From assembly GCA_964412845.1 (NCBI GenBank), contig CAYPQM010000100.1:1-25373 (forward strand): a stretch of DNA of 25,373 bases, read 5' to 3'. The stretch's first letter is position 1. The number at the start of each line of letters is the position of its first letter. Below are positions 5,647 through 11,699 of the stretch, in pieces. A model generated the notes under the pieces. That model was not told where the DNA came from and ran no database searches. It saw only the letters and a program-made list of their open reading frames with translations. The stretch comes from JAWWPY01 sp964412845. GTDB lineage: Bacteria > Actinomycetota > Actinomycetes > Streptosporangiales > Streptosporangiaceae. The translations under genes and the position numbers were made by a program.

Positions 5647-8157
5647 GTGCGTACGATTCAGCCTGCGGACGAAAGCACGCCGCCTGCGCCTTTGCCCGCA
5701 GGCAAAAACGCGCGGCCCACGATGCGGCTCGCGGGCAAAGGCCCGCTGCCTACGATGCGGCTCGCGGCGATCCTGGGGTTGCTGGCCACAGCCGCCCTGC
5801 TCGGCGTCGTGTCCGCCACGGCTGGTCTTGGCGTCGTCGGCTGGATCGCCGGGCTGGCCACCGGTTCGGCGGCGACCGCACTGCTGGCCACGGCCCGCAT
5901 GCGCAGCGACCAGCCGGCGATACTCCCGGCGGACTGGGTCACCCTGACCCGGATGCTGCTGATCGCCGGGGTCGCGGGACTGGTTGCCGACTCGTTCGGC
6001 GGGCCGGTGTCGGTCACAGCGCTGGTTACCCTGTCCACCGTCGCGCTGGTCCTCGACGCGGTGGACGGGCCGGTGGCGCGCCGGACCGACACCGCCACCC
6101 TGCTGGGCGCCCGCCTCGACGGCGAGGCCGACGCGTTCCTCATCCTGCTGCTCAGCATCGCCGTGTCCCAGGACTACGGCGGCTGGGTGCTGGTCATCGG
6201 CGCCGCCCGCTACGCGCTGCTGCTAGCGGGCTGGCTGATCCCGTGGCTGGCCGCGCCGTTGCCACCCCGGTACTGGGGCAAGGTCGTGGCCGCGGTCCAG
6301 GGCATCGTGCTCACCGTCGCCGCATCCGGACTGCTCGACCGCCTCGTCGGGATGATCGCGGTCGCCGCCGCATTGCTGCTGCTGGCCGAGTCGTTCGGCC
6401 GCAACGTGATCTGGCTGTACCGGACCGGCGCCGGCCCGCGCGCCCGCCGGGCTCTGCGGCTGGCCATCACCGTGCTTTCGGTCGTGCTCGTGTGGGGTGT
6501 TCTTGTCGCGCCCGACCGTATCTTCCAGTTCACCCCGGCCGCCTTTGCCCGCATCCCCGTGGAGGGGCTGGTCCTGGTGGCGGTCGCGGTGGTGCTGCCG
6601 GCCTGGCCGCGGCGGATCGTGGCCGCCGTCGCTGGAATCCTGTTCGGCCTGCTTACTCTCATCAAGATCCTCAACATAACGTTTTACGAGGAGATCGGGC
6701 GGTCGTTCAACCCGGTGTTCGGCTGGGCTGACATCGGCCCGGGTATTGGCGTGGTACGCGACACGATCGGCCTCACCCGCACGGCCATTGCGCTCGCCGC
6801 GCTCGGCCTCGGTCTCATCCTGCTCGTCGGCGCCATCACCGCGGCAACGATTCACTTCACTACCGTGGCCGCCCGGCGTCGCCGCGACGCGGTTCGCGCC
6901 CTCGCCGCCCTCACCGCGGTCTGGGCGCTGAGCGCGGGCCTGTCCCTGCAACTCATCCCGGGATCCCCGGTCGCCTCGACCAGCGCCGCCACGCTGGCCG
7001 TCGCGCAGCTGCGCGACACCCAGGCCGCGCTCCGCGACCAGCGCCGTTTCGAGAAGGTCCTGCACGGCTCCGACCCGGAAGCCAGCGTCCCCGCTTCGGA
7101 CCAGCTCACCGGATTGCGCGGCAAGGACGTCGTCATCGCCTTCGTCGAAAGCTACGGGCAGGTCGCCGTTCAGGGCACGAGTTTCTCCCCAGGCGTCGAC
7201 GCCCTCCTGCGCCGGAGCACCGCCTCGCTGGCCCGGGCCGGCTGGTCCACGCAGAGCGCCTGGCTCAACGCCCCCGGCTTCGGCGGGGTCAGCCAGCTGG
7301 CCCACTCCACCCTGCTGTCGGGGCTGTGGGTCAACACCGAACAGCGGTATGCCGAGCTGATCGGCAGCCGCCGGTTCACCCTCAGCCAGGCCTTCGCCCA
7401 GGGCGGCTGGCGCACCGTGAGCGACAGCCCCGAGGACGACGAAGTCTGGCCGTCCGGCACGTCCTTTTACCACTTCGACAAGCTCTACGACCGGCTCAAC
7501 GTCGGCTACCGCGGCCCAGCCTTCAGCTACGCCTCCATGCCCGACCAGTACACCCTGGCTGAGTTGCAGCGGCGCGAACTCGGCTCCGGCCACAAGCCGG
7601 TGATGGCCGAGATCGACATGGTCTCCTCGCACACGCCGTGGGCCCCGTTGCCGACCATGGTGCCCTGGGACAAGGTCGGCAACGGCTCGATATTCGACTC
7701 CATAGCCGCGCGGAGCGAATCCCCGATCACGGTCTGGCGCAACGCCAGCACCGTGCGCCAGTTCTTCGGCCGGTCGATCCAGTACTCGATGCAGGCCCTG
7801 ACTTCATGGGTCACCGAGCTCAACGACCCAAACCTCGTGCTCATCCTGGTCGGCGACGAGCAGCCCGGTAGCCCCATCAGCCCCCCCGGGGCCAGCCACA
7901 AGGTGGTGATCTCGATCGTCGCTCACGACCCTTCCGTGTTCCGGCAGATTGCCTCCTGGCGCTGGCAGGACGGGCTGCTGCCCGGCCCCTCCGCTCCGCT
8001 CGAGCCCATGGACGCCTTCCGCAACCAGTTCCTCGGCGCCTTCAGCACGGCCTCGTCCCAAGCGGCCTCGTCCCAAGCGGCCTCGTCCCAAGCGGCGTCG
8101 GCCCCAGGACCCGCAGCACCCGAACCGCCGCGGGTGAGCGGGGCCTCCGGACGGTGA
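5647..8157 (+). CDS. CDP-alcohol phosphatidyltransferase fused to an alkaline-phosphatase-superfamily sulfatase/phosphoglycerol-transferase-like domain
   Basis: This is a two-enzyme membrane fusion of 836 residues. The N-terminal half has the complete CDP-alcohol phosphotransferase motif D-x2-D-G-x2-A-R-x8-G-x3-D-x3-D (D137, D140, G141, A144, R145, G154, D158, D162), which transfers a phospho-alcohol from a CDP carrier. More helices follow (about 270-430). The C-terminal half (about 490-765) resembles sulfatase/LtaS-type domains: FVESYG (E501), GGVSQLAHSTLLSG (nucleophile candidate S549), SSHTPW, LVGDEQP and GASHKVVISI (H751). The usual Asp-His metal pair is Asp-Glu here (D737-E738). GTG 5647 has GGAGG four bases upstream; ATG 5722 and 5755 are alternatives. 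Residues about 800-818 are SSQAA repeats. The family is firm for the N-terminus and good for the C-terminus; the substrate is unknown. Confidence 0.88.
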   Translation: MRTIQPADESTPPAPLPAGKNARPTMRLAGKGPLPTMRLAAILGLLATAALLGVVSATAGLGVVGWIAGLATGSAATALLATARMRSDQPAILPADWVTLTRMLLIAGVAGLVADSFGGPVSVTALVTLSTVALVLDAVDGPVARRTDTATLLGARLDGEADAFLILLLSIAVSQDYGGWVLVIGAARYALLLAGWLIPWLAAPLPPRYWGKVVAAVQGIVLTVAASGLLDRLVGMIAVAAALLLLAESFGRNVIWLYRTGAGPRARRALRLAITVLSVVLVWGVLVAPDRIFQFTPAAFARIPVEGLVLVAVAVVLPAWPRRIVAAVAGILFGLLTLIKILNITFYEEIGRSFNPVFGWADIGPGIGVVRDTIGLTRTAIALAALGLGLILLVGAITAATIHFTTVAARRRRDAVRALAALTAVWALSAGLSLQLIPGSPVASTSAATLAVAQLRDTQAALRDQRRFEKVLHGSDPEASVPASDQLTGLRGKDVVIAFVESYGQVAVQGTSFSPGVDALLRRSTASLARAGWSTQSAWLNAPGFGGVSQLAHSTLLSGLWVNTEQRYAELIGSRRFTLSQAFAQGGWRTVSDSPEDDEVWPSGTSFYHFDKLYDRLNVGYRGPAFSYASMPDQYTLAELQRRELGSGHKPVMAEIDMVSSHTPWAPLPTMVPWDKVGNGSIFDSIAARSESPITVWRNASTVRQFFGRSIQYSMQALTSWVTELNDPNLVLILVGDEQPGSPISPPGASHKVVISIVAHDPSVFRQIASWRWQDGLLPGPSAPLEPMDAFRNQFLGAFSTASSQAASSQAASSQAASAPGPAAPEPPRVSGASGR
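5701..5766. repeat. 33-bp tandem duplication in the 5' coding region
   Basis: Two adjacent 33-bp units (5701-5733 and 5734-5766) share GGCAAA at their 5' ends and an identical ACGATGCGGCTCGCG at their 3' ends. They encode the 11-residue repeats GKNARPTMRLA and GKGPLPTMRLA. Each contains an in-frame ATG, which leaves the true start of the fusion protein uncertain. Confidence 0.85.
8051..8095 (+). repeat. Three perfect 15-bp tandem repeats
   Basis: The unit CCTCGTCCCAAGCGG occurs three times without mismatch at 8051-8065, 8066-8080 and 8081-8095. It encodes a repeating Ser-Ser-Gln-Ala-Ala tail after the sulfatase-like domain. This looks like a recent in-frame expansion of a flexible C-terminus. 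Confidence 0.95.
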
Positions 8158-8173
8158 CATCTTCTCCCGTGGC

Positions 8174-8226
8174 GCCGGCGCACCTTCCGGGCACCAGCGC
8201 CCGGCTGTGCTTGGCACGCCGGCTTT
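8174..8226 (+). terminator. Nested hairpin, probable terminator of the fusion gene
   Basis: An outer perfect 7-bp stem, GCCGGCG (8174-8180) with CGCCGGC (8217-8223), encloses an inner perfect 6-bp stem, CCGGGC (8187-8192) with GCCCGG (8199-8204). The outer arm is followed by TTT. It starts 17 bases after the stop at 8157. Position and symmetry favour transcription termination, although there is no long T run, as is usual in actinomycetes. Confidence 0.5.
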
Positions 8227-8317
8227 GACCGCAACTCGCAGTACGATCGGTTCCTGTTGCGAGCCAGGTCACGCGATCCGGCACGGAGCAGATGCCGGTG
8301 AACCAATCGCAGCCGCC

Positions 8318-8626
8318 GTGCGTATCACGCGACCGGAGTGGCGGCGCAGATGGCAACGGAGCCCCGAGATCGTAACTGGCCGCCTCCCTGAGCCGCCCAC
8401 CGGCGACGCCAGCGAGCTGGTCGTGACCAGCCATCTGGTGGCCGCCGCGCTAGGCCGGCTGGCGCAGGAGCATCGGGATGTGCTGCGGGAGTGCTATTTT
8501 CGCGGCAGCTCGGTTGGACAGGCCGCGCATGCCCTGGGGATCGCGCCCGGCACGGTGAAGTCCCGCACCTACTATGCGCTGCGTGCGCTGCGGCTGGCCA
8601 TCGAAGAACTACGAGATGTCGAATGA
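8318..8626 (+). CDS. ECF sigma factor fragment retaining only region 4
   Basis: The C-terminal 65 residues are a good sigma region 4: VVTSHLVAAALGRLAQEHRD, then VLRECYFRGSSVGQAAHALG and IAPGTVKSRTYYALRALRLA, with the helix-turn-helix that reads -35 promoter elements. Region 2, which binds the -10 and core polymerase, is absent. Only a short linker-like WRRRWQRSPEIV precedes region 4, and I see no region 2 in any frame upstream. An earlier in-frame GTG at 8207 lies inside the terminator hairpin, so GTG 8318 is the better start, without a convincing Shine-Dalgarno. The stop overlaps the anti-sigma ATG (ATGA at 8623-8626). It could be a decaying sigma gene or a small DNA-binding or anti-sigma-titrating protein. 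Confidence 0.65.
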   Translation: MRITRPEWRRRWQRSPEIVTGRLPEPPTGDASELVVTSHLVAAALGRLAQEHRDVLRECYFRGSSVGQAAHALGIAPGTVKSRTYYALRALRLAIEELRDVE

Positions 8627-9315
8627 CGGCCGACCCGTACGCGCGCCTCGACGCCGTCTACCTGCTCGGAGCGCTCGATGCCGACGAGCGCCTCGCCTAC
8701 GAGGCGCACCTGGCTACCTGCCGGGGGTGCCGGGCGGGCCTGGCCGAGATCTCCGCGATCCCGTCGCTGCTGGCCGGACTGGACGGGTCCGTCTTCGCCG
8801 CACCGCCCGAGGCGGCCCCGACGCCCGTCCCTGACACCCTGCTGCCCCGGCTGCTGCAGGCCGCCGGACAGGAACGAGCCCGTCGCCGCTGGCTCACCAC
8901 TGGTCTGGGCCTGCTCGCCGCTGCCTGTGCGATTGCGCTGATCGTCATCGTCGTGCCGTCGGGCAGCGGCCCGAAACCGGCACCCCGGGCCATGGCCGCG
9001 CTCGTCGCCACTCCGGTCGACGCCACCATCGCCCTGCGGCCCAGATCATGGGGTACCGAGATCGACCTGACCTGCTGGTACCAACGCGGCGCGGCCGAGC
9101 CGTCGAGTGACCAGTACGAGCTTGTCGCCCACGGCGCCGACGGTGCGACCTACGACCTGGGCAGCTGGCGACTCGCCCCCGGCCGGAGAATCATCTTCAC
9201 CAGCGGCATCGCACTCACCGAAGCACAGATCAAGAATCTCCAGATCACCCAGCCCAACGGGCCCGCGATCCTCGGCTTCGGGGTGCCTCGCCTTTCCCGG
9301 ACTGCGGATCGCTAG
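8623..9315 (+). CDS. Zinc-finger anti-sigma factor (zf-HC2 / RskA-like), membrane anchored
   Basis: The 230-residue protein begins MTADPYARLDAVYLLGALDA and carries the H-x3-C-x2-C anti-sigma motif (H29, C33, C36). A single membrane helix at about 91-112 (LTTGLGLLAAACAIALIVIV) is followed by an extracytoplasmic RskA-type domain with an ELVAHGADGATYDLGSW segment. It should bind a cognate ECF sigma at the membrane and release it after a signal or regulated proteolysis. The ATG overlaps the stop of the sigma fragment, the usual sigma/anti-sigma arrangement. The partner here lacks region 2, which such anti-sigmas usually contact, so it may act on another sigma factor or be a leftover. Confidence 0.85.
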   Translation: MTADPYARLDAVYLLGALDADERLAYEAHLATCRGCRAGLAEISAIPSLLAGLDGSVFAAPPEAAPTPVPDTLLPRLLQAAGQERARRRWLTTGLGLLAAACAIALIVIVVPSGSGPKPAPRAMAALVATPVDATIALRPRSWGTEIDLTCWYQRGAAEPSSDQYELVAHGADGATYDLGSWRLAPGRRIIFTSGIALTEAQIKNLQITQPNGPAILGFGVPRLSRTADR

Positions 9316-9318
9316 TCA

Positions 9319-9341
9319 GGCCAGCGGCCCGTAGCCTGGCC
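9319..9341. terminator. Hairpin between convergent genes
   Basis: A perfect 6-bp stem, GGCCAG (9319-9324) and CTGGCC (9336-9341), with an 11-base loop starts three bases after the anti-sigma stop and lies between convergent genes. It probably acts as a terminator for the plus strand and possibly both. There is no T tract. Confidence 0.4.
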
Positions 9342-9393
9342 CCGGCACATGCGGACCCTGCGTTCGCGGCGGGACGAGACGGGGCCCGGTGAG

Positions 9394-10035
9394 TCAGGGA
9401 AGGTGGCTGGTGTCGTTGACGCGATGGACGGCGGCAAATCCGCGGCCGTGCCACTGGATCTCGTTAATGCAGGCGGAGCCGAGATACAGCCGGTAAAGGG
9501 TGCCAAGCGGGACGACGAGAGCCCGGCACAGCAGGATCTTTATCGGGGTGATGTGACTTACCACCAGGACGGTCTGGCCACCGTGGTCCCGCAGCAGCCG
9601 GTCACAGGCCCGGTTTACCCGGTGTGCGGTGTCGGCGAAACTCTCCCCGCCCGGCGGTGCCTGTTCGGGGTCGCGCCGCCAGGCTGCCGCGGCTGCGGGC
9701 CATCGCTGCTGGATTTCTGCCAGGGTGGAGCCATCCCAGTCACCGAAGTCGGTTTCACGGAGATCATCATCGATGACTGCGGTCAGGCCCAGTTCGCCGG
9801 CCGCAATGGCGGCGGTGGCGACAGCACGCTGCAATGGCGAGCTGACCACAGCATCGATCGGGACACCGGTGGCTAGGCGGCAGGCGGCGGCCTGGGCCTG
9901 CCGGGTTCCGATGGCGCTAAGCGGGAGGTCGGTCAGCCCGCTGAAGCGGTGTTCGGGTGACAATCGGGTATCGCCGTGCCGCAGCAGGACGGTGGTGGTG
10001 GGATCCGCTGTGGGGTTATCCCAGCCCAGTGTCAT
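9394..10035 (-). CDS. Histidine phosphatase family protein (phosphoglycerate-mutase-like)
   Basis: This 213-residue protein starts its catalytic core with TTTVLLRHGDTRLSPEHRFS, where H20 of the RHG motif is the phosphorylated His. The SSPLQRAVATA segment, LRETDFGDWDG and VLVVSHITPI (second catalytic His) complete the family signature. The sequence resembles the phosphatase half of actinobacterial RNase H/phosphatase proteins, but no RNase H domain is present. ATG 10035 is preferred over ATG 10083: it has CGGGAC upstream and shares ATGA with the preceding small ORF's stop. It may dephosphorylate an intermediate of the RibA/PTPS-like pathway, since GTP cyclohydrolase II products carry a ribose 5-phosphate. 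That role is inference. Confidence 0.85.
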   Translation of the reverse strand: MTLGWDNPTADPTTTVLLRHGDTRLSPEHRFSGLTDLPLSAIGTRQAQAAACRLATGVPIDAVVSSPLQRAVATAAIAAGELGLTAVIDDDLRETDFGDWDGSTLAEIQQRWPAAAAAWRRDPEQAPPGGESFADTAHRVNRACDRLLRDHGGQTVLVVSHITPIKILLCRALVVPLGTLYRLYLGSACINEIQWHGRGFAAVHRVNDTSHLP

Positions 10036-10262
10036 ATGGCTGTCCCGCGAGGATGACGAAAATGTTGTGTCGACTGTTCCCATGACAGCAATACGAACAT
10101 GTCAGCGGAACGGTTCAGCCGCCCAACCTTGGCCTCGTCACAGTACCCATGCCGCACGACCTGGCCGGGCTGGTCACCGATGTGGTACCGGTACCCGCCC
10201 ATCAGGATGGCCGGGTCGCCCGGGGTCACCAGCAGGTTGCCCGGGGTAACCAGGCAGGGCAT
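10032..10262 (-). CDS. Small 76-residue ORF, probable remnant of a glycosyltransferase N-terminus
   Basis: ATG 10262 overlaps the stop of the upstream PTPS-like gene as TGATG, and its own stop overlaps the phosphatase start as ATGA, so the frame is locked between both neighbours. An alternative ATG lies at 10268. The protein begins MPCLVTPGNLLVTPGDPAIL, then MGGYRYHIGDQPGQ. The TPGDP...GGYRY pattern resembles the first strand and GG-x-x-Y turn of GT4-type glycosyltransferases, and LVTPGN/LVTPGD is a 21-bp internal duplication. Third positions are almost all G/C for about 55 codons, then become A/T-rich. I read it as a truncated glycosyltransferase kept open for coupling, or a genuinely new small protein. 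No function can be assigned. Confidence 0.5.
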   Translation of the reverse strand: MPCLVTPGNLLVTPGDPAILMGGYRYHIGDQPGQVVRHGYCDEAKVGRLNRSADMFVLLSWEQSTQHFRHPRGTAI

Positions 10263-10639
10263 CAGCATCGTGCGCGGTATCCGCCAAACGCGACGGGAGT
10301 TTCCCACACCCGCACGGCCAGTGCCTCGCCGCCTGCGGCAGCGACGGCGGGCGAGAGGCTGTCATGCACCCAGCGGGCGAACACCTCGACGGTGACCGCC
10401 TCGGCTCCGGCTGGGCGTATCTCCTCCAGGTTGCGGCCTTCGACCCGGCTGGTCAGCTCGGCCAGCGCCGCTTCCAGTACATCCAGATCGCAGACCATGC
10501 CCCGGTCGTCGAGCTGCTCGCGGTCCACCACGATCTCAATCCGGTAGTCATGATCATGCAGTTGCCCCTCTGGCCCGGGCAGTCCCGGCATGATGTGGAA
10601 GGCACGGACGCTTCGGCTCAACCCGACTTCACAGGTCAC
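10262..10639 (-). CDS. 6-pyruvoyltetrahydropterin synthase / QueD family protein with atypical active site
   Basis: The 125-residue length and fold markers fit the tunnelling (T-fold) PTPS/QueD family: RAFHIMPG with H15, LHDHDYRIEI with H28 and H30 (zinc ligands), TVEVFARWVHD, and the substrate-anchoring Glu E113 in VWET. The catalytic Cys of PTPS/QueD, four residues before the HxH motif, is replaced by Glu (E24), as described for PTPS-III enzymes. The Asp-His pair (E. coli QueD DHHYLND) aligns with E67-G68, so the catalytic His is missing. It is therefore unlikely to be a standard PTPS or QueD. Both ends overlap neighbours (GTGA with the dehydrogenase, TGATG with the small ORF). The partner substrate could derive from the locus's RibA. 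Confidence 0.87.
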   Translation of the reverse strand: MTCEVGLSRSVRAFHIMPGLPGPEGQLHDHDYRIEIVVDREQLDDRGMVCDLDVLEAALAELTSRVEGRNLEEIRPAGAEAVTVEVFARWVHDSLSPAVAAAGGEALAVRVWETPVAFGGYRARC

Positions 10640-11601
10640 CCGGCAGCACTCCTGTCGTAGTCAAGAACGGCATGCATCAACCCGGGTATCCCCTGGTCCA
10701 CGGCTCGGAACGCCTCGGCTGCGTGGCCGAAGGCGAAGACGTGAGTGCACAGCTGGGCCAACGGTAGTTCGGCCAGCAGCTCAACGGCCTCCCGGCGGCG
10801 CCGAGACCGGGTCCAGGTCCCGGACAGCCGGGCCGGCACCGTGGAAACTTGAGTGCTGCGGATGATCAGACGCCGCCGGTGGAAGGCGCCGCCGAGCGGC
10901 AGCACCACTGGTTTGGTGCCGAACCACGACGCGATCAACAGGGTTCCCTCGTGGGTCAGCATGTTCAGCGCCATCGCTGGCGCATCCGGGTTACCGCTGG
11001 CGTCAATGACCAGCGGAACCTCCTCTTTCGCCAGTTCCTCCGGTGCCGCGGCGGTGGCGCCGAGGCGGCTGGCCATGGCGCGGCGCCACGCCTGCGGCTC
11101 GGCAATCAGCGGCCGCCACCCGGAGCGCTGCAACAGCAGGCCGGTCAGCAGCCCGAGCACGCCGGCGCCGAGCACGATGACCCGGTCGCGATATCCGGGC
11201 CCGGCATCGAGCGTCACCTGCAACGCCGTCTCGACCAGCGGGAACAAGGTTGCGGACGCGGGATCGATGGCAGGCAGCGGAATCAGTTCATCAGCCCGCG
11301 CCGTGAATACGTCCTGGTGCGGATGGAACGCGAAAACCGCCTGGCCGGACTCCGCTACTTCGCCGACGCACGCATACCCATAGGCGAAGGGATAGGAGAA
11401 GGCACCGCCAAGCGCGTCGATCGTGTCGTCCAGCGCCATGTCGGCAGGGACCTCGCCGCGGTACACCAGCCGTTCGGTGCCACCGCTGATGCCAGAGCAC
11501 ACGGCGCGGACGAGGACCTCACCGGCCGCAGGCCGCGGTGTGGGCACTTCCCTGATCTCCACACAGCGCGGCGCGGTATGAAATAGCGCGCGGGCAGGCA
11601 C
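10636..11601 (-). CDS. Medium-chain dehydrogenase/reductase (zinc-type alcohol dehydrogenase family)
   Basis: This 321-residue protein has the MDR layout: a GroES-like N-terminal domain with VRAVCSGISGGTERLVYRGE (the Cys at the catalytic-zinc position), a YACVGEV strand, then a Rossmann domain with VIVLGAGVLGLLTGLLLQRS. The four-Cys structural-zinc loop is absent, making it shorter than classical ADH and closer to BchC-like or threonine-dehydrogenase-like reductases. The start is GTG 11601, without a strong Shine-Dalgarno. It heads a coupled set whose stops and starts overlap throughout: this gene, PTPS-like, small ORF, phosphatase. It probably oxidises or reduces a hydroxyl or carbonyl on the pathway intermediate; the exact substrate is unknown. 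Confidence 0.87.
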   Translation of the reverse strand: MPARALFHTAPRCVEIREVPTPRPAAGEVLVRAVCSGISGGTERLVYRGEVPADMALDDTIDALGGAFSYPFAYGYACVGEVAESGQAVFAFHPHQDVFTARADELIPLPAIDPASATLFPLVETALQVTLDAGPGYRDRVIVLGAGVLGLLTGLLLQRSGWRPLIAEPQAWRRAMASRLGATAAAPEELAKEEVPLVIDASGNPDAPAMALNMLTHEGTLLIASWFGTKPVVLPLGGAFHRRRLIIRSTQVSTVPARLSGTWTRSRRRREAVELLAELPLAQLCTHVFAFGHAAEAFRAVDQGIPGLMHAVLDYDRSAAG

Positions 11602-11699
11602 GCAGCCAATTTACCCGCGATCGATCTATCCAAGACGGTTGATCTGGCCACCTGGACGGCAACGGGCTTTCGCGTGGACGGCCGTGACGGGTAAGTAGA

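Noticed and set aside
8207..8317. N-terminal extension of the sigma fragment from GTG 8207
   Set aside because: The GTG lies inside the terminator hairpin and the extension shows no sigma region 2 or other conserved sequence.
11611..11694. TTACCCG (11611-11617) and CGGGTAA (11688-11694) inverted repeat between the lipoprotein and dehydrogenase genes
   Set aside because: The arms are 70 bases apart and only 7 bp long; too weak to call an operator or terminator.
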